Below are positions 27,019 to 35,094 of a stretch of 64,000 nucleotides of DNA, piece after piece (position 1 is the first letter of the stretch; every line of letters starts with the position of its first letter). The translations under genes and the position numbers were made by a program. The notes beneath the pieces were generated by a model. It made no database searches. It was not told the origin of the DNA and saw only the letters and a program-made list of their open reading frames with translations. The stretch lies in contig CBDDPZ010000007.1 in NCBI GenBank assembly GCA_965232575.1, forward strand, positions 620,001 to 684,000. Direction: 5' to 3'. Origin of the DNA: Bin5 sp965232575. Its GTDB lineage: Bacteria > Chloroflexota > Anaerolineae > Caldilineales > Caldilineaceae.

Positions 27019-28134
27019 CTAACCACTGCTCCCCCACTCCCTGGAGTTGGGCACTTCCAACCACGCGCCGCCGCAGCGGATCGAGTCCTGGCTGATCAAC
27101 CCCGGCAGGGTCATGTCCATGGCCGCGTGGACGTCGATCGGCGGCGGTTTTCGCCCCTGCACCGCGTCTACGAAATCCATCACTTCGAAGTAATCGCCCC
27201 CGCCGTGGCCGGCGCGGACTGCCTCTTCCGGTGGGTCCCGCCAGATCTCCGGCATGAACTCGGCCTCGAACTCTTCCAGGGGAACCCAGACATCGGGGTC
27301 CTGGCAGAAGTCCTCCAGCCAAATCCAGTCGCCCTCGCCCGGGCGGCGCCTGCTCTCATAGGCCCCCTTAGTGCCCTGTAGCGTGTAGTTGGTCATCGAG
27401 TGCGGACGTTTGGAGAGCATATCTACCCGTACGCGCATCAGTTTCTCACTGCGAGTCTTGCACAGCAGCAGCACAGTATCCTCCATCGCGTGTTCCGGGT
27501 CGGTCCAGACACCGGTGCCGATGCAGCTGATGCGTTCAGGCCGCTCCTTGATCCACATGAGGCAAGGGCCTAGGCTGTGGGTGGGGTAGGTGCAGCCGTT
27601 GACGCCGACCTGCCAGTAGTATCGCCAGGTCGGGCTGCCGTCCGGCATGTGGTGGAGGACGGAGAGTTCGTGCAGATATTCGCCCTCTGCGTAGTAGGTT
27701 TCGCCGAAGAGACCGGCCTCGACCAGCGCCTGCACCAGCACATTCGGCTTCATATACATGTAGTTTTCCGCCATCATGTAGATGGCGTCGCTGCGGTTGG
27801 ACGCCTCAACCAGCCAGCGGCACTCGTCTACTGACACCGCTGCCGTAACCTCGCTGAGGACATGGATGTTCCGTTGCAGCGCCGCGATCGCCTGCGGCGC
27901 GTGATACTGCATCGGCGACGACACGACAACCGCGTCCGGCCGCGCTTCGTCCAGCATCGTTTCATAGATACTGTAGCGTTGCGAAACGCCGGTCGCCTCT
28001 CCTGAAGCCGCCAGCGTCTCTGCGTGAGGATCGCAGAGCGCGATGATCTCCGTTTCCGGATGGGTCTGGAATGCCTTGAAAAAGGAGCCTGCGCGGCGCG
28101 CCCCCGAGAAGGCGACTTTGATTTCATTGGCCAT
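27019..28134 (-). CDS. Gfo/Idh/MocA-family oxidoreductase, variant lacking the EKP lysine
   Basis: This 371-residue protein has the dinucleotide-binding N-domain (VAFSGARRAGSFFKAFQ, ALCDPHAETL) and Gfo/Idh/MocA C-domain. The start is the ATG at 28134 after AGGTGATTGCA. Where most members carry (E/T)KP with the catalytic lysine, this one reads VLSEVTAAV, so the lysine is absent. That variation occurs in some uncharacterised clades. It is last in a minus-strand run with a hydrolase, two PhyH proteins and another Gfo/Idh/MocA gene. Substrate is probably a sugar or polyol derivative. Confidence 0.88.
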   Translation of the reverse strand: MANEIKVAFSGARRAGSFFKAFQTHPETEIIALCDPHAETLAASGEATGVSQRYSIYETMLDEARPDAVVVSSPMQYHAPQAIAALQRNIHVLSEVTAAVSVDECRWLVEASNRSDAIYMMAENYMYMKPNVLVQALVEAGLFGETYYAEGEYLHELSVLHHMPDGSPTWRYYWQVGVNGCTYPTHSLGPCLMWIKERPERISCIGTGVWTDPEHAMEDTVLLLCKTRSEKLMRVRVDMLSKRPHSMTNYTLQGTKGAYESRRRPGEGDWIWLEDFCQDPDVWVPLEEFEAEFMPEIWRDPPEEAVRAGHGGGDYFEVMDFVDAVQGRKPPPIDVHAAMDMTLPGLISQDSIRCGGAWLEVPNSREWGSSG

Positions 28135-28213
28135 TGCAATCACCTGAGCCTTAAGTTAGAGCGAAGGGTTCTCTTTGCTCGCTCCTCGTAAAGTTTCTTT
28201 TCCCGCAGTGGAC

Positions 28214-29248
28214 CTATAAATATTTTCCGAAGAACTCGGCCGTTCCCTCGACGCCGCCCCAACCGTGACCGCTGGGGTGGACCAGTTTCCACAGCCGGTC
28301 GGCGGCGCCCGCGGCTTCGTAGATGCGCTTCACGCCCTCGTACCCTTTGAGCATGTCGTGTATGTAGAAGCAGTCGTCGTACATGCCCATGTCCAGCATG
28401 AGCGGACGGGGCGCGATCAGGCCGGCAATGTCGTCGGTGTCGAACCAGGCGTAGATTCCGGGTACGATCTGCGAGCCGCAGAAGTTGACGCGTTCGAACG
28501 CGAACGATTTCCACGGGTTGACATAGCCCATGATGTCGGCAGCCGCGATGCGCGGCTCCGCGGCCACGGCGAATGTCGTCATCGTGCCGCCCTGCGATAG
28601 GCCCATCATGCCAATGCGCTTGGGATCGACTTCCGGGCGGCTTTCAAGGTAGTCGACGCAGCACTTCATGTCCCAGATGTTGAGAGTCAGCGGCCAGCGG
28701 TCGAGCATGGTGCCGCGTATGTAGTTGACATTGCACGGGTCGCGGCCGGGGAACGGGTTGCGCCCGTCGCGGCGTTCGCCGAAACCGCGCAGGTCGGGCG
28801 AGATAGTCAGATAGCCGGCTTTGGCCATCTGCCAGCCGTAGTCGTAGTTGTGTAACTTGATGTTGGCGCGCATTTCGTCGCTGGAGCGGATCCCCGCAAC
28901 CGGATCTTTGCCGAACGGCCCGTGTCCGTGCGAGCAGAGGATGGCGGCGTTCGAACCGTCGGCGACCATTGTCTTGGGGCGCAGCACCTGACAGGGTACG
29001 CTCATGAACGGTTCGGAGTTGAAGACAACACGCTCGCGGATCAGGCCGTCGTCCTCTACACTGCTCTCGACTTCGGCTTCCAATGGAACCGGGTCGGGGA
29101 AACTGCCCAGGAGCTCCATATACTTGGTGTGCGCGGTTCGACGCCAATTCTCAAAATCCATCTCCTGGCTGTCAAAGTGCAGCCTTGGCGTAAAGTTCTC
29201 GACCTGCTCTTCCCAGTATGCCTGCATCGAGAAGTTGCGTCTCGCCAT
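28214..29248 (-). CDS. Alpha/beta hydrolase, acetyl-xylan-esterase / dienelactone-hydrolase-like
   Basis: This 344-residue cytoplasmic serine hydrolase of the abhydrolase_7 type shows the oxyanion region ILCSHGHGPFGKD, ISPDLRGFGERRDGR and the nucleophile elbow GLSQGG (Ser218). A late acid (LDMGMYDD) and the catalytic His in HPSGHGWGG (324-332) complete the set. No signal peptide is present. Neighbours suggest removal of an acyl group from a carbohydrate before oxidation. Confidence 0.85.
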   Translation of the reverse strand: MARRNFSMQAYWEEQVENFTPRLHFDSQEMDFENWRRTAHTKYMELLGSFPDPVPLEAEVESSVEDDGLIRERVVFNSEPFMSVPCQVLRPKTMVADGSNAAILCSHGHGPFGKDPVAGIRSSDEMRANIKLHNYDYGWQMAKAGYLTISPDLRGFGERRDGRNPFPGRDPCNVNYIRGTMLDRWPLTLNIWDMKCCVDYLESRPEVDPKRIGMMGLSQGGTMTTFAVAAEPRIAAADIMGYVNPWKSFAFERVNFCGSQIVPGIYAWFDTDDIAGLIAPRPLMLDMGMYDDCFYIHDMLKGYEGVKRIYEAAGAADRLWKLVHPSGHGWGGVEGTAEFFGKYL

Positions 29249-29295
29249 CGTCGTCTCCTCGCGCGCCGGTGAGGGGCACGCCTTAACTCCTGATT

Positions 29296-30078
29296 TCAGA
29301 GCATTGGATATTGACCAGAGTAGCCCGAGTTGGCGCCGAGGATGCCGCGCAGTTCATCGTCACGAACCGTTTTGAGCACGTAGTCGGGGACCTCGGTGCC
29401 CGGCCAGTTTACGAACCAGTTTGGCGTAAAGCCGTAGAACATAGTATAGCGCACGTTTTCGCTCAGGATCGGCACGCCCGCGTGGAGCAATGTCTCGGTA
29501 AAGTGAAGGATGCTGCCTGCCGATGCGGTGGCCTCTACGACGGGGCACTGGTCCTTCAGCGTCTCGTAGGTTCCTTCCAGTCTGTGCGACCTGTCAAGGA
29601 TCATGGTTCCGCCGTCGCCCGGCGCCACATCGGTCAGATAAGTGATGTTGTTGAGGAAAACGCAGTTGATCAGGTCCGGGTCGGTGTCGTGGGAGAAGGT
29701 GCCCCACTTGGGGCGGAGGCCGCGGTGCCAGCCCATCTTGTCCGGATCGCGTAACGGGTCGCGCTGGGTGTGGCGCTCGGGGTGGGGCCGTTTGATCATG
29801 GCGTGGCAGGTCTCGTACTTGATCTCGGCGCCCATCAGTTGGCGATTCGCCTCCAGCACCTGGGGGATCATCAGCCATTCGCGGAAGATCGGGTCTCCAT
29901 TGACCATACAGTCGATATGGACGATTTCGTCGTCATCGTCGTGGGCCAGGGGGCGCACATACTTGGACTGCCTTTCCAGCGCAGTCTTGTAGGCCTCGAC
30001 CTGCTCCGGGTTGAGAACATTCTCTTCCAGGACCCAGCCATGCTCGGCAAAGTGGCGTAACTGCTCGTAGGATAACAC
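29296..30078 (-). CDS. Phytanoyl-CoA dioxygenase (PhyH) family protein with HxG instead of HxD
   Basis: This 260-residue Fe(II)/2-oxoglutarate-dioxygenase-fold protein starts at GTG with GGAGGAG upstream. The family region NNITYLTDVAPGDGGTMILDRSHR and the distal His199 and Arg210 (LLHAGVPILSENVRYTM) are intact. The proximal iron motif reads His118-Arg-Gly120 (GWHRGL), where hydroxylases have HxD. In characterised enzymes Gly or Ala at that position opens a halide site (SyrB2-like halogenases), but HxG/HRG also occurs in large uncharacterised PhyH clades. The reaction is therefore open. It is encoded between a hydrolase and a Gfo/Idh/MocA gene. Confidence 0.85.
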   Translation of the reverse strand: MLSYEQLRHFAEHGWVLEENVLNPEQVEAYKTALERQSKYVRPLAHDDDDEIVHIDCMVNGDPIFREWLMIPQVLEANRQLMGAEIKYETCHAMIKRPHPERHTQRDPLRDPDKMGWHRGLRPKWGTFSHDTDPDLINCVFLNNITYLTDVAPGDGGTMILDRSHRLEGTYETLKDQCPVVEATASAGSILHFTETLLHAGVPILSENVRYTMFYGFTPNWFVNWPGTEVPDYVLKTVRDDELRGILGANSGYSGQYPML

Positions 30079-30102
30079 TTTCTGACTCCTCCGCTATACA
30101 CA

Positions 30103-31134
30103 TCAGAACCAGTGGGGTGACTGCGGCTTTTTCGTGCGGATCGACTCAAGCGCGGCCGCGCACACTGACACGATATTCGCGCCCCGGCTGGCCGGGATCG
30201 GATTGGTGATCTTGCCGTCGAGCAGGTCCAGGTAGTCGATCACCGAGCGACCCCAGCCATGGCCGCCTACAACAGCATCTGTGACCGGTTCTTCGATATC
30301 GGCCGGTTCGTGGTCGCGGCGATAGAGTTTACCCTTCCACAGCGTGCCTTCTGTCCCGTAGACGGCCAGAAAGCCGCCGCCCATGCCTTCGCCCATTCCA
30401 TGTCCGGAACAGCCGCTGGTCACGTAGACCTTGCCGGCCGCGCCGTTTTCGAACTGGAGGATAACGATGTAACAGTCGTCGTCAGGGAAGACCGGGACGC
30501 TCATTTTGTTGCTGTAAGCGTAGACCTCTGAGACGGGCGATTCGATCGTCCACAGGATCAGGTCGAGTGGGTGGCAACCTCCGCCAAGCAGGATATTCTG
30601 TGGATTCTGTTTGTCAATGCGCCAGGGTGTGTGATGCTGGCCCTCGGGGGAATAGTGGCTCCACATGTCGTGAATGTAGTCGCCCTGGACAAAGAAGATG
30701 TCGCCGATCTCGCCTCCTTTGGCCATCATCGCCATCTCGTGCCAGGGGTGCATATAGCGCATAGTCTGGTCGGTCATCACGTGGGTGCCGCTCTGCGCTT
30801 CGGCGTCGAGGATGCGCTGGCAGTCGGCCACTGTCGTTGCCAGCGGCTTTTCGACCAAGGCGTGGCAGCCCTGTTCCAGCGCCAGGACCGTCTGATCGGC
30901 GTGCAGATGGTCCGGTCCGGCCACGACGACCACGTCGGGCTCGGTCTCGCGCAGGAGTTGCACGTAGTCGCTGCCGGTGGCGGTCTCAGGGTACGACTTT
31001 TTCATTCTGTCCAACATAGACTGCTGCGGATCTATCACGCCTGCGATCTCGCCGCGTCCGTCGGTGGCGGCCACCTGTGCAACGCTGCGTCCTGCGCTGC
31101 CGCCGCCGCTGATGAGAAACCGGTACTTGCTCAT
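30103..31134 (-). CDS. Gfo/Idh/MocA-family oxidoreductase (type A)
   Basis: This 343-residue NAD(P)-dependent oxidoreductase has a Rossmann start FLISGGGSAGRSVAQVAATDGRGEI, the VVVAGPDHLHADQ strand and the catalytic-lysine motif ALVEKPLATT. The substrate-domain segment is DYIHDMWSHY...HHTPWRIDKQNPQNILLGGGCHPLDL. It is a clear paralogue of the protein at 43951-44970, sharing long identical blocks (DQTMRY, HHTPWRID, NPQNILLGGG, VTSGCSG, LYRRD). It lies between two PhyH genes. Confidence 0.92.
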   Translation of the reverse strand: MSKYRFLISGGGSAGRSVAQVAATDGRGEIAGVIDPQQSMLDRMKKSYPETATGSDYVQLLRETEPDVVVVAGPDHLHADQTVLALEQGCHALVEKPLATTVADCQRILDAEAQSGTHVMTDQTMRYMHPWHEMAMMAKGGEIGDIFFVQGDYIHDMWSHYSPEGQHHTPWRIDKQNPQNILLGGGCHPLDLILWTIESPVSEVYAYSNKMSVPVFPDDDCYIVILQFENGAAGKVYVTSGCSGHGMGEGMGGGFLAVYGTEGTLWKGKLYRRDHEPADIEEPVTDAVVGGHGWGRSVIDYLDLLDGKITNPIPASRGANIVSVCAAALESIRTKKPQSPHWF

Positions 31135-31154
31135 ATTGCAGCCATCCTTTGCGT

Positions 31155-31973
31155 TTAGTCGTCGGAGGTGGGAATGTTCTCAGGATCGAGAAAGGCGACG
31201 TCACTTTCGTCGTCCTCGAATCGGGTCATCCCGACCTCTTTGACGGCGCTGTCGGGAACCTTTTCGAGCGGTGTGTAGCTGGGGTGATGCGCCTCGCGGT
31301 AGGGGTTGTTGCGGGCGGCGTTGTAGCAGCAGATCAGCGACCAGCGCGGGTTGTTCGAGCGGTTCTGGTCGGAGCGGTGGAGGATGTTGCAGTGGAAGAA
31401 AAGCGCGTCACCCGGCTCTGCTTCGCAGTGGACCAGTTCAAGGCGCTTTTCGGCTTCGAGGACGCGCTCCAGCTCCGCGCCGGCCTGCTGTCCCGTTTCG
31501 ACATGGGTAATGCGCCCCATGTGATGCGAGCCCTTGAGCACCTGCATGCAGCCGTTCTCGCGCGTGGCCGGGTCGACCGCGATCGAGACACTCGACATGA
31601 GTGGATAGAGCACGTAGTTGTCGTACCAGTAGCCGTAGTCCTGGTGCCACGCCCAGGCGCCACCGACCTCCGGGTCCTTGAGGATCATCTTGGAGTGGTA
31701 GTGGTAGACTTCGCCGCCGAGAAGCTGCTCCATGGCGTTGACGACGCGGTTGCAGCGAGCGTACATGCCGTAGATGCCGTTGCCGGGATGGTTCCACAAT
31801 GTGAGGCGGACCGTGCCCCCTTCGCCGTCCTCGCGGCCGAAGGATTTCTGGTCCATCTGGCGGTCGGCGATGGCCGTGCGGCGCAGCAGATCGATCTCCT
31901 CGGCATCGAAGAACGATTTGACTATGAGATAACCGTCGTCGTGATAGGCTTGAATCTGTTCTTGTGTGAGCAT
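31155..31973 (-). CDS. Phytanoyl-CoA dioxygenase (PhyH) family hydroxylase
   Basis: This 272-residue non-heme iron dioxygenase starts at the ATG at 31973 with AGGAGAGG upstream. The iron triad is canonical: His110-Gln-Asp112 in WAWHQDYGYWY and distal His199 in HCNILHRSDQN, with the 2-oxoglutarate Arg near 210 (NPRWSLICCYNA). It is predicted to hydroxylate a small polar substrate using 2-oxoglutarate and oxygen. Unlike its neighbour at 29296-30078 it keeps the Asp ligand, so the two are unlikely to be redundant. Confidence 0.92.
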   Translation of the reverse strand: MLTQEQIQAYHDDGYLIVKSFFDAEEIDLLRRTAIADRQMDQKSFGREDGEGGTVRLTLWNHPGNGIYGMYARCNRVVNAMEQLLGGEVYHYHSKMILKDPEVGGAWAWHQDYGYWYDNYVLYPLMSSVSIAVDPATRENGCMQVLKGSHHMGRITHVETGQQAGAELERVLEAEKRLELVHCEAEPGDALFFHCNILHRSDQNRSNNPRWSLICCYNAARNNPYREAHHPSYTPLEKVPDSAVKEVGMTRFEDDESDVAFLDPENIPTSDD

Positions 31974-32051
31974 ATTTCCTCTCCTCACTCCTATTTCCTT
32001 CAGGCTTCCTATTTGAATTTCGAGGTAGGTCGGCGGATGGCGTCTTCGGAG

Positions 32052-32684
32052 TCACTCAAGTTGACCGTAAGTCGCATCATAAATTTCCAAAAGACTTTTG
32101 CCATCATGCGTCCAATAGGAAACTGTGCGTCCCGGGGGGGCACCATCTACTCCAAGAAGTTGCTTTGTGATGCCAGTGAGAGAGTATTCGTCGTCACCAT
32201 ACTTGACTCTGTTGTGTCCGATGATTTCCACCTCACTGTCACCACGAGTGAACTTGAGTTTAGAACTGACAGGTATTCCCATGACGTCAAAACTCAGATT
32301 GGGCCTCCGCGACCTCAGTTTTCTGGCCCCAGCTTGCGATTCAGCATCTATTGCACCAGCCTCCTTCTGCACAGATGGCGTTACGTCTTCAACTGCAATC
32401 AGACGAAGCAGCGCAATCGCTTGGTATGATTCTATTTCGAAGAATTCACGTTTTGGATTGATGCGGTTTGGCCCGAAAGCTTCGTGCAATGCTCTTTCCA
32501 CCTCTTCTTCATTCGTAACCCTTGCCGCATAAACGCAGTCAAATGGGACCGGGACGCCAGTGGAGTATAATTCTTTTAGTCTTTTTTCAACTGAATCTCG
32601 AGAGGTCTTTCCGATTTTCACAATCCCCGGCATTGCTGCATTTTCGAGAACATAAACAATCCCTCCCTGCTTCTTATCACTCAT
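32052..32684 (-). CDS. GIY-YIG (T5orf172/MUG113-like) nuclease-domain protein with C-terminal accessory domain
   Basis: In this 210-residue protein, residues 8-100 match the T5orf172 version of the GIY-YIG fold: IVYVLENAAMPGIVKIGKT, an RLKELY helix, VERALHEAFG and a REFFEI end. After a variable linker, residues from about 128 form a small domain (LSFDVMGIPVSSKLKF, EVEIIGHNRVKYGDDEYSLTGITKQLLG). It recalls the RAMA/DUF4357-type DNA-associated modules, a resemblance made by eye. No methylase or specificity gene is adjacent. A defence or DNA-repair role is possible but unproven. Confidence 0.8.
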   Translation of the reverse strand: MSDKKQGGIVYVLENAAMPGIVKIGKTSRDSVEKRLKELYSTGVPVPFDCVYAARVTNEEEVERALHEAFGPNRINPKREFFEIESYQAIALLRLIAVEDVTPSVQKEAGAIDAESQAGARKLRSRRPNLSFDVMGIPVSSKLKFTRGDSEVEIIGHNRVKYGDDEYSLTGITKQLLGVDGAPPGRTVSYWTHDGKSLLEIYDATYGQLE

Positions 32685-32720
32685 TCGAATGAGAACTCCC
32701 TGAATTTCTACAATGTCTAG

Positions 32721-32899
32721 CTACAATTTCGAGAAGGTTTTTGCGCTAATCGCTACCCCGGTAATCATGGCTACGATTAACTATGCTAGACCTGTTTCGA
32801 GTTCATTGCTTTGAACGACGACTACTGGTCTTCGCTTGGCGCTACGCAGATCAGAGTTAGGGAAGAGCGCAGGAAAACGTCTCCGCGTCTATACTTCAT
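32721..32899 (-). pseudogene. Decayed MazF/PemK-family toxin gene
   Basis: The frame opens at an ATG (32897-32899) that overlaps the antitoxin stop by 11 bases, a usual toxin-antitoxin layout, and begins MKYRRGDVFL. A one-base loss after codon 10 shifts the frame. In the shifted frame the text continues ALFPNSDLRSAKRRPVVVVQ then SNELETGLA, matching MazF/PemK. An in-frame TAG (32781-32783) stands where Gln is expected, and the frame resumes as LIVAMIT before homology ends. The C-terminal half of the toxin is gone. At least three lesions make a functional product very unlikely. Confidence 0.75.
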
Positions 32900-33080
32900 C
32901 TACGTATGTCTCATATCTATCATAGGTGTCCATTTCAGGCGTGTCCCAGTCTTCGGCGAAAGTTGCGAAGCCTGCACGCAATTCGGCAGCCAGACCCTCG
33001 TCGATTCCCTGCTCACGCAGATCGATGTGGCCCGAAGTCTGAGCTATTGATTTCTTGGGCAGTTCCGTAGTTCGCTCCAT
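32889..33080 (-). CDS. Small antitoxin-like protein (partner of MazF-type toxin)
   Basis: This 63-residue acidic protein has an N-terminal half ending GIDEGLAAELRAGF and a C-terminal acidic tail FAEDWDTPEMDTYDRYE. Such tails are common in antitoxins that precede MazF/PemK toxins. Its stop overlaps the start of the decayed toxin gene. No obvious ribosome site precedes the ATG. It lies 15 bases after a GNAT gene and may be carried on that transcript. The reading frame itself is intact. Confidence 0.6.
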   Translation of the reverse strand: MERTTELPKKSIAQTSGHIDLREQGIDEGLAAELRAGFATFAEDWDTPEMDTYDRYETYVDEV

Positions 33081-33095
33081 GATGAGATGCTATGC

Positions 33096-33683
33096 TCAGA
33101 CAGGATTTGGGTGGCCTTCGGGCCACTCTTCGGGGGTGAAGGGCCAGTTGAGATTGGCGCAGACGTCCTTCCAGCGCTCTTCCATGTCGGGCAGGTAGAG
33201 GAGGGGGATCCAGCCCAGGCGCAGGTAGATGCTGAGGGCGGGCAGCCGCCAGTCGTCGGTGTTGAGGTAGATGTTCTTGTGGCCGGACCGGAGCAGACGG
33301 CGGACAACGGAGGCACACACGGCCATGCCCAGCCCCTTGCCCTTGTGTTCGGGATCGCCTGCCACCCAGCCCAGTTCGCCGCCAAAGGGGTGGATCTCCT
33401 GGGGTCTGTGTGTTGCCATGGCAGTTGCGACGATTTTGCCGCTGGCCCGGTGTTCAATCATGAAGAAGCCATCGGGCAGGATATGGTCGAACCAAGGCTT
33501 CAGCATTTCATAGTTCCAGCGTGAGAAACCGGCCAGGTCCATGACGTCGTACCAGCCCTCTTCGTCGCCGGGTTGGTAGGTGCGCAGTGTGTAGCCGATG
33601 GGGACATGGACGGCGGGCGGCGAACCGAGCAGCTGCTCGGGCCAGATCATCTTCAGCTGTTCCTTCTTTCTTTCCTCGCTCAT
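33096..33683 (-). CDS. GNAT-family N-acetyltransferase
   Basis: This 195-residue acetyltransferase has the acetyl-CoA site ELGWVAGDPEHKGKGLGMAVCASVVRRLL (R/Q-x-x-G-x-G/A read as HKGKGLG) and the C-terminal signature NIYLNTDDWRLPALSIYLRLGW. The ribosome site AAAGGA precedes the ATG at 33683. It begins five bases after the MalG-like permease stop and so appears to be the last conserved gene of that sugar-import operon. Substrate is unknown. Confidence 0.88.
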   Translation of the reverse strand: MSEERKKEQLKMIWPEQLLGSPPAVHVPIGYTLRTYQPGDEEGWYDVMDLAGFSRWNYEMLKPWFDHILPDGFFMIEHRASGKIVATAMATHRPQEIHPFGGELGWVAGDPEHKGKGLGMAVCASVVRRLLRSGHKNIYLNTDDWRLPALSIYLRLGWIPLLYLPDMEERWKDVCANLNWPFTPEEWPEGHPNPV

Positions 33684-33688
33684 GCTGT

Positions 33689-34579
33689 TTATCCTTTGAT
33701 TCCTGTAATCACAATGCCCTGCAGGAAGGTGCGCTGGGTCACGAAGAAGATGGCGATTGGCACCAGGGTCGAGACGACCGTCATGGCCATCAGGTATTGG
33801 ATGTCGACCTCCGTGCGCCCCTTGAAGCGGCTCAGCCCCAGGGTGATGGTGAACAGCTGGGGCGAGTTTATGTAGATCAGCGGCGCGAAGAAGTCATTCC
33901 AACTATAGGTGAACTGGTAGATGGCGACAACAATCAGGGCCGGGCGCACCTGGAAGAGGAGGATGCGCCAGAAGACGGCGAAGCGGCTGCAGCCGTCGAT
34001 GAGGGCGGCGTCGTCGAGCTCGCGGGCGATGGTGAGGAAGAACTGGCGCAGCAGAAAGATGCTGAAGGCGTCGCCGAAGAAGAGTGGCACGACGAGCGGC
34101 TTGAAGGTATTGACCCACTCGAGCCAGCTGAAGATCATGAACAGGGGGATCAGCGTCACCTGCATTGGCAGCATCATGGTGCTCAAGACGATGACGAACA
34201 GGGTGGTGCGGCCGGGAAACTGGATGCGGGAAAAGGCAAAGGCGGCGATGGAGCAGGAGAAGAGAACGGCTACGACGTTGAGCGAGGCGACGAAGGCGGT
34301 ATTGGTGAAGAATGTGATGAAGTCGCCCTTGAGCCAGGCCTCGACGTAGTTGGCCCAGCGGTAGGTCGGCGGAATCCAGACCGGTGGGATTTTCCAGATC
34401 AGGCTCTTGTCTTTGCCTGCGGTCAGCAGCATCCAGACCCAGGGCGTGAGGAAGAGGGCCGCGCCGGGGAGCACCAGTATCCACAACCAGACCTGGTGGG
34501 CCACTCGACGCCACAGCGGCCCGGTGGGGTAGGTGTACTTTGACCATCTCCCTGAAAAAATAACGTTCTCTGTTCGCAT
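33689..34579 (-). CDS. Carbohydrate ABC transporter permease, MalG-like (cassette 1)
   Basis: This inner-membrane permease of 296 residues has six predicted helices, an EAA loop LDDAALIDGCSRFAVFWRILLFQV and the conserved C-terminus QGIVITGIKG. It pairs with the MalF-like protein at 35095-36018. Unusually the two permease genes are separated by about 515 bases containing a small unrelated gene. No ATPase gene is nearby. Confidence 0.93.
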   Translation of the reverse strand: MRTENVIFSGRWSKYTYPTGPLWRRVAHQVWLWILVLPGAALFLTPWVWMLLTAGKDKSLIWKIPPVWIPPTYRWANYVEAWLKGDFITFFTNTAFVASLNVVAVLFSCSIAAFAFSRIQFPGRTTLFVIVLSTMMLPMQVTLIPLFMIFSWLEWVNTFKPLVVPLFFGDAFSIFLLRQFFLTIARELDDAALIDGCSRFAVFWRILLFQVRPALIVVAIYQFTYSWNDFFAPLIYINSPQLFTITLGLSRFKGRTEVDIQYLMAMTVVSTLVPIAIFFVTQRTFLQGIVITGIKG

Positions 34580-34715
34580 CGTTGCTCTTGAAGCTAGCCC
34601 TTATTAAGAGGGACTCTTGGATCTTAGTAACTATACCCGAGTAAGTCCACGCAGTAGCCACATTTCATCTTGTTGGCCCTATAGACTCCGGGCTGGGGGG
34701 AATCCTCTTAGTCCA

Positions 34716-34964
34716 CTATTCCAGTAGGCTGAGAAGGCGTTCTTTGGCGTCAGGTCGCAGTTCAAGGTGCTTGTCAGGTTGATAAAGGTCGTCTAAATCA
34801 GGGAAATAGCCACCCTGACTATCGTCATACAGAAAAATACCGACCTTGTTATCAATACTGATAACCCAAGTGCCCCGGAATCCTGCCCGCCTCTTTACCC
34901 ATTTCATAAGACCATTCATTTCCTCAACCAATGTCTGGACCTCTTGGTATGCAAGCCGACTCAT
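34716..34964 (-). CDS. Small hypothetical protein between permease genes
   Basis: This 82-residue protein starts at the ATG at 34964 with GAGG upstream; the longer upstream frame has no ribosome site. It is soluble and charged: a helix AYQEVQTLVEEMNGLMKWVKRR, then a beta-like WVISIDNKVGIFLYD and an acidic end. I do not recognise the family. It lies in the same direction as the flanking permease genes and splits an otherwise standard SBP-MalF-MalG operon, suggesting insertion. Confidence 0.6.
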   Translation of the reverse strand: MSRLAYQEVQTLVEEMNGLMKWVKRRAGFRGTWVISIDNKVGIFLYDDSQGGYFPDLDDLYQPDKHLELRPDAKERLLSLLE

Positions 34965-35094
34965 TTGTAATCCTCTTTTCTGTCTATTTGGCTCCAATCC
35001 GAACCATTGGCCACTTAAGCATGTGAGCCCCTTTACATAACTTAGCGGGGATAGAACGCTCTTCTTCTTGCCTGCGATACTGTCCTGAGGACGG

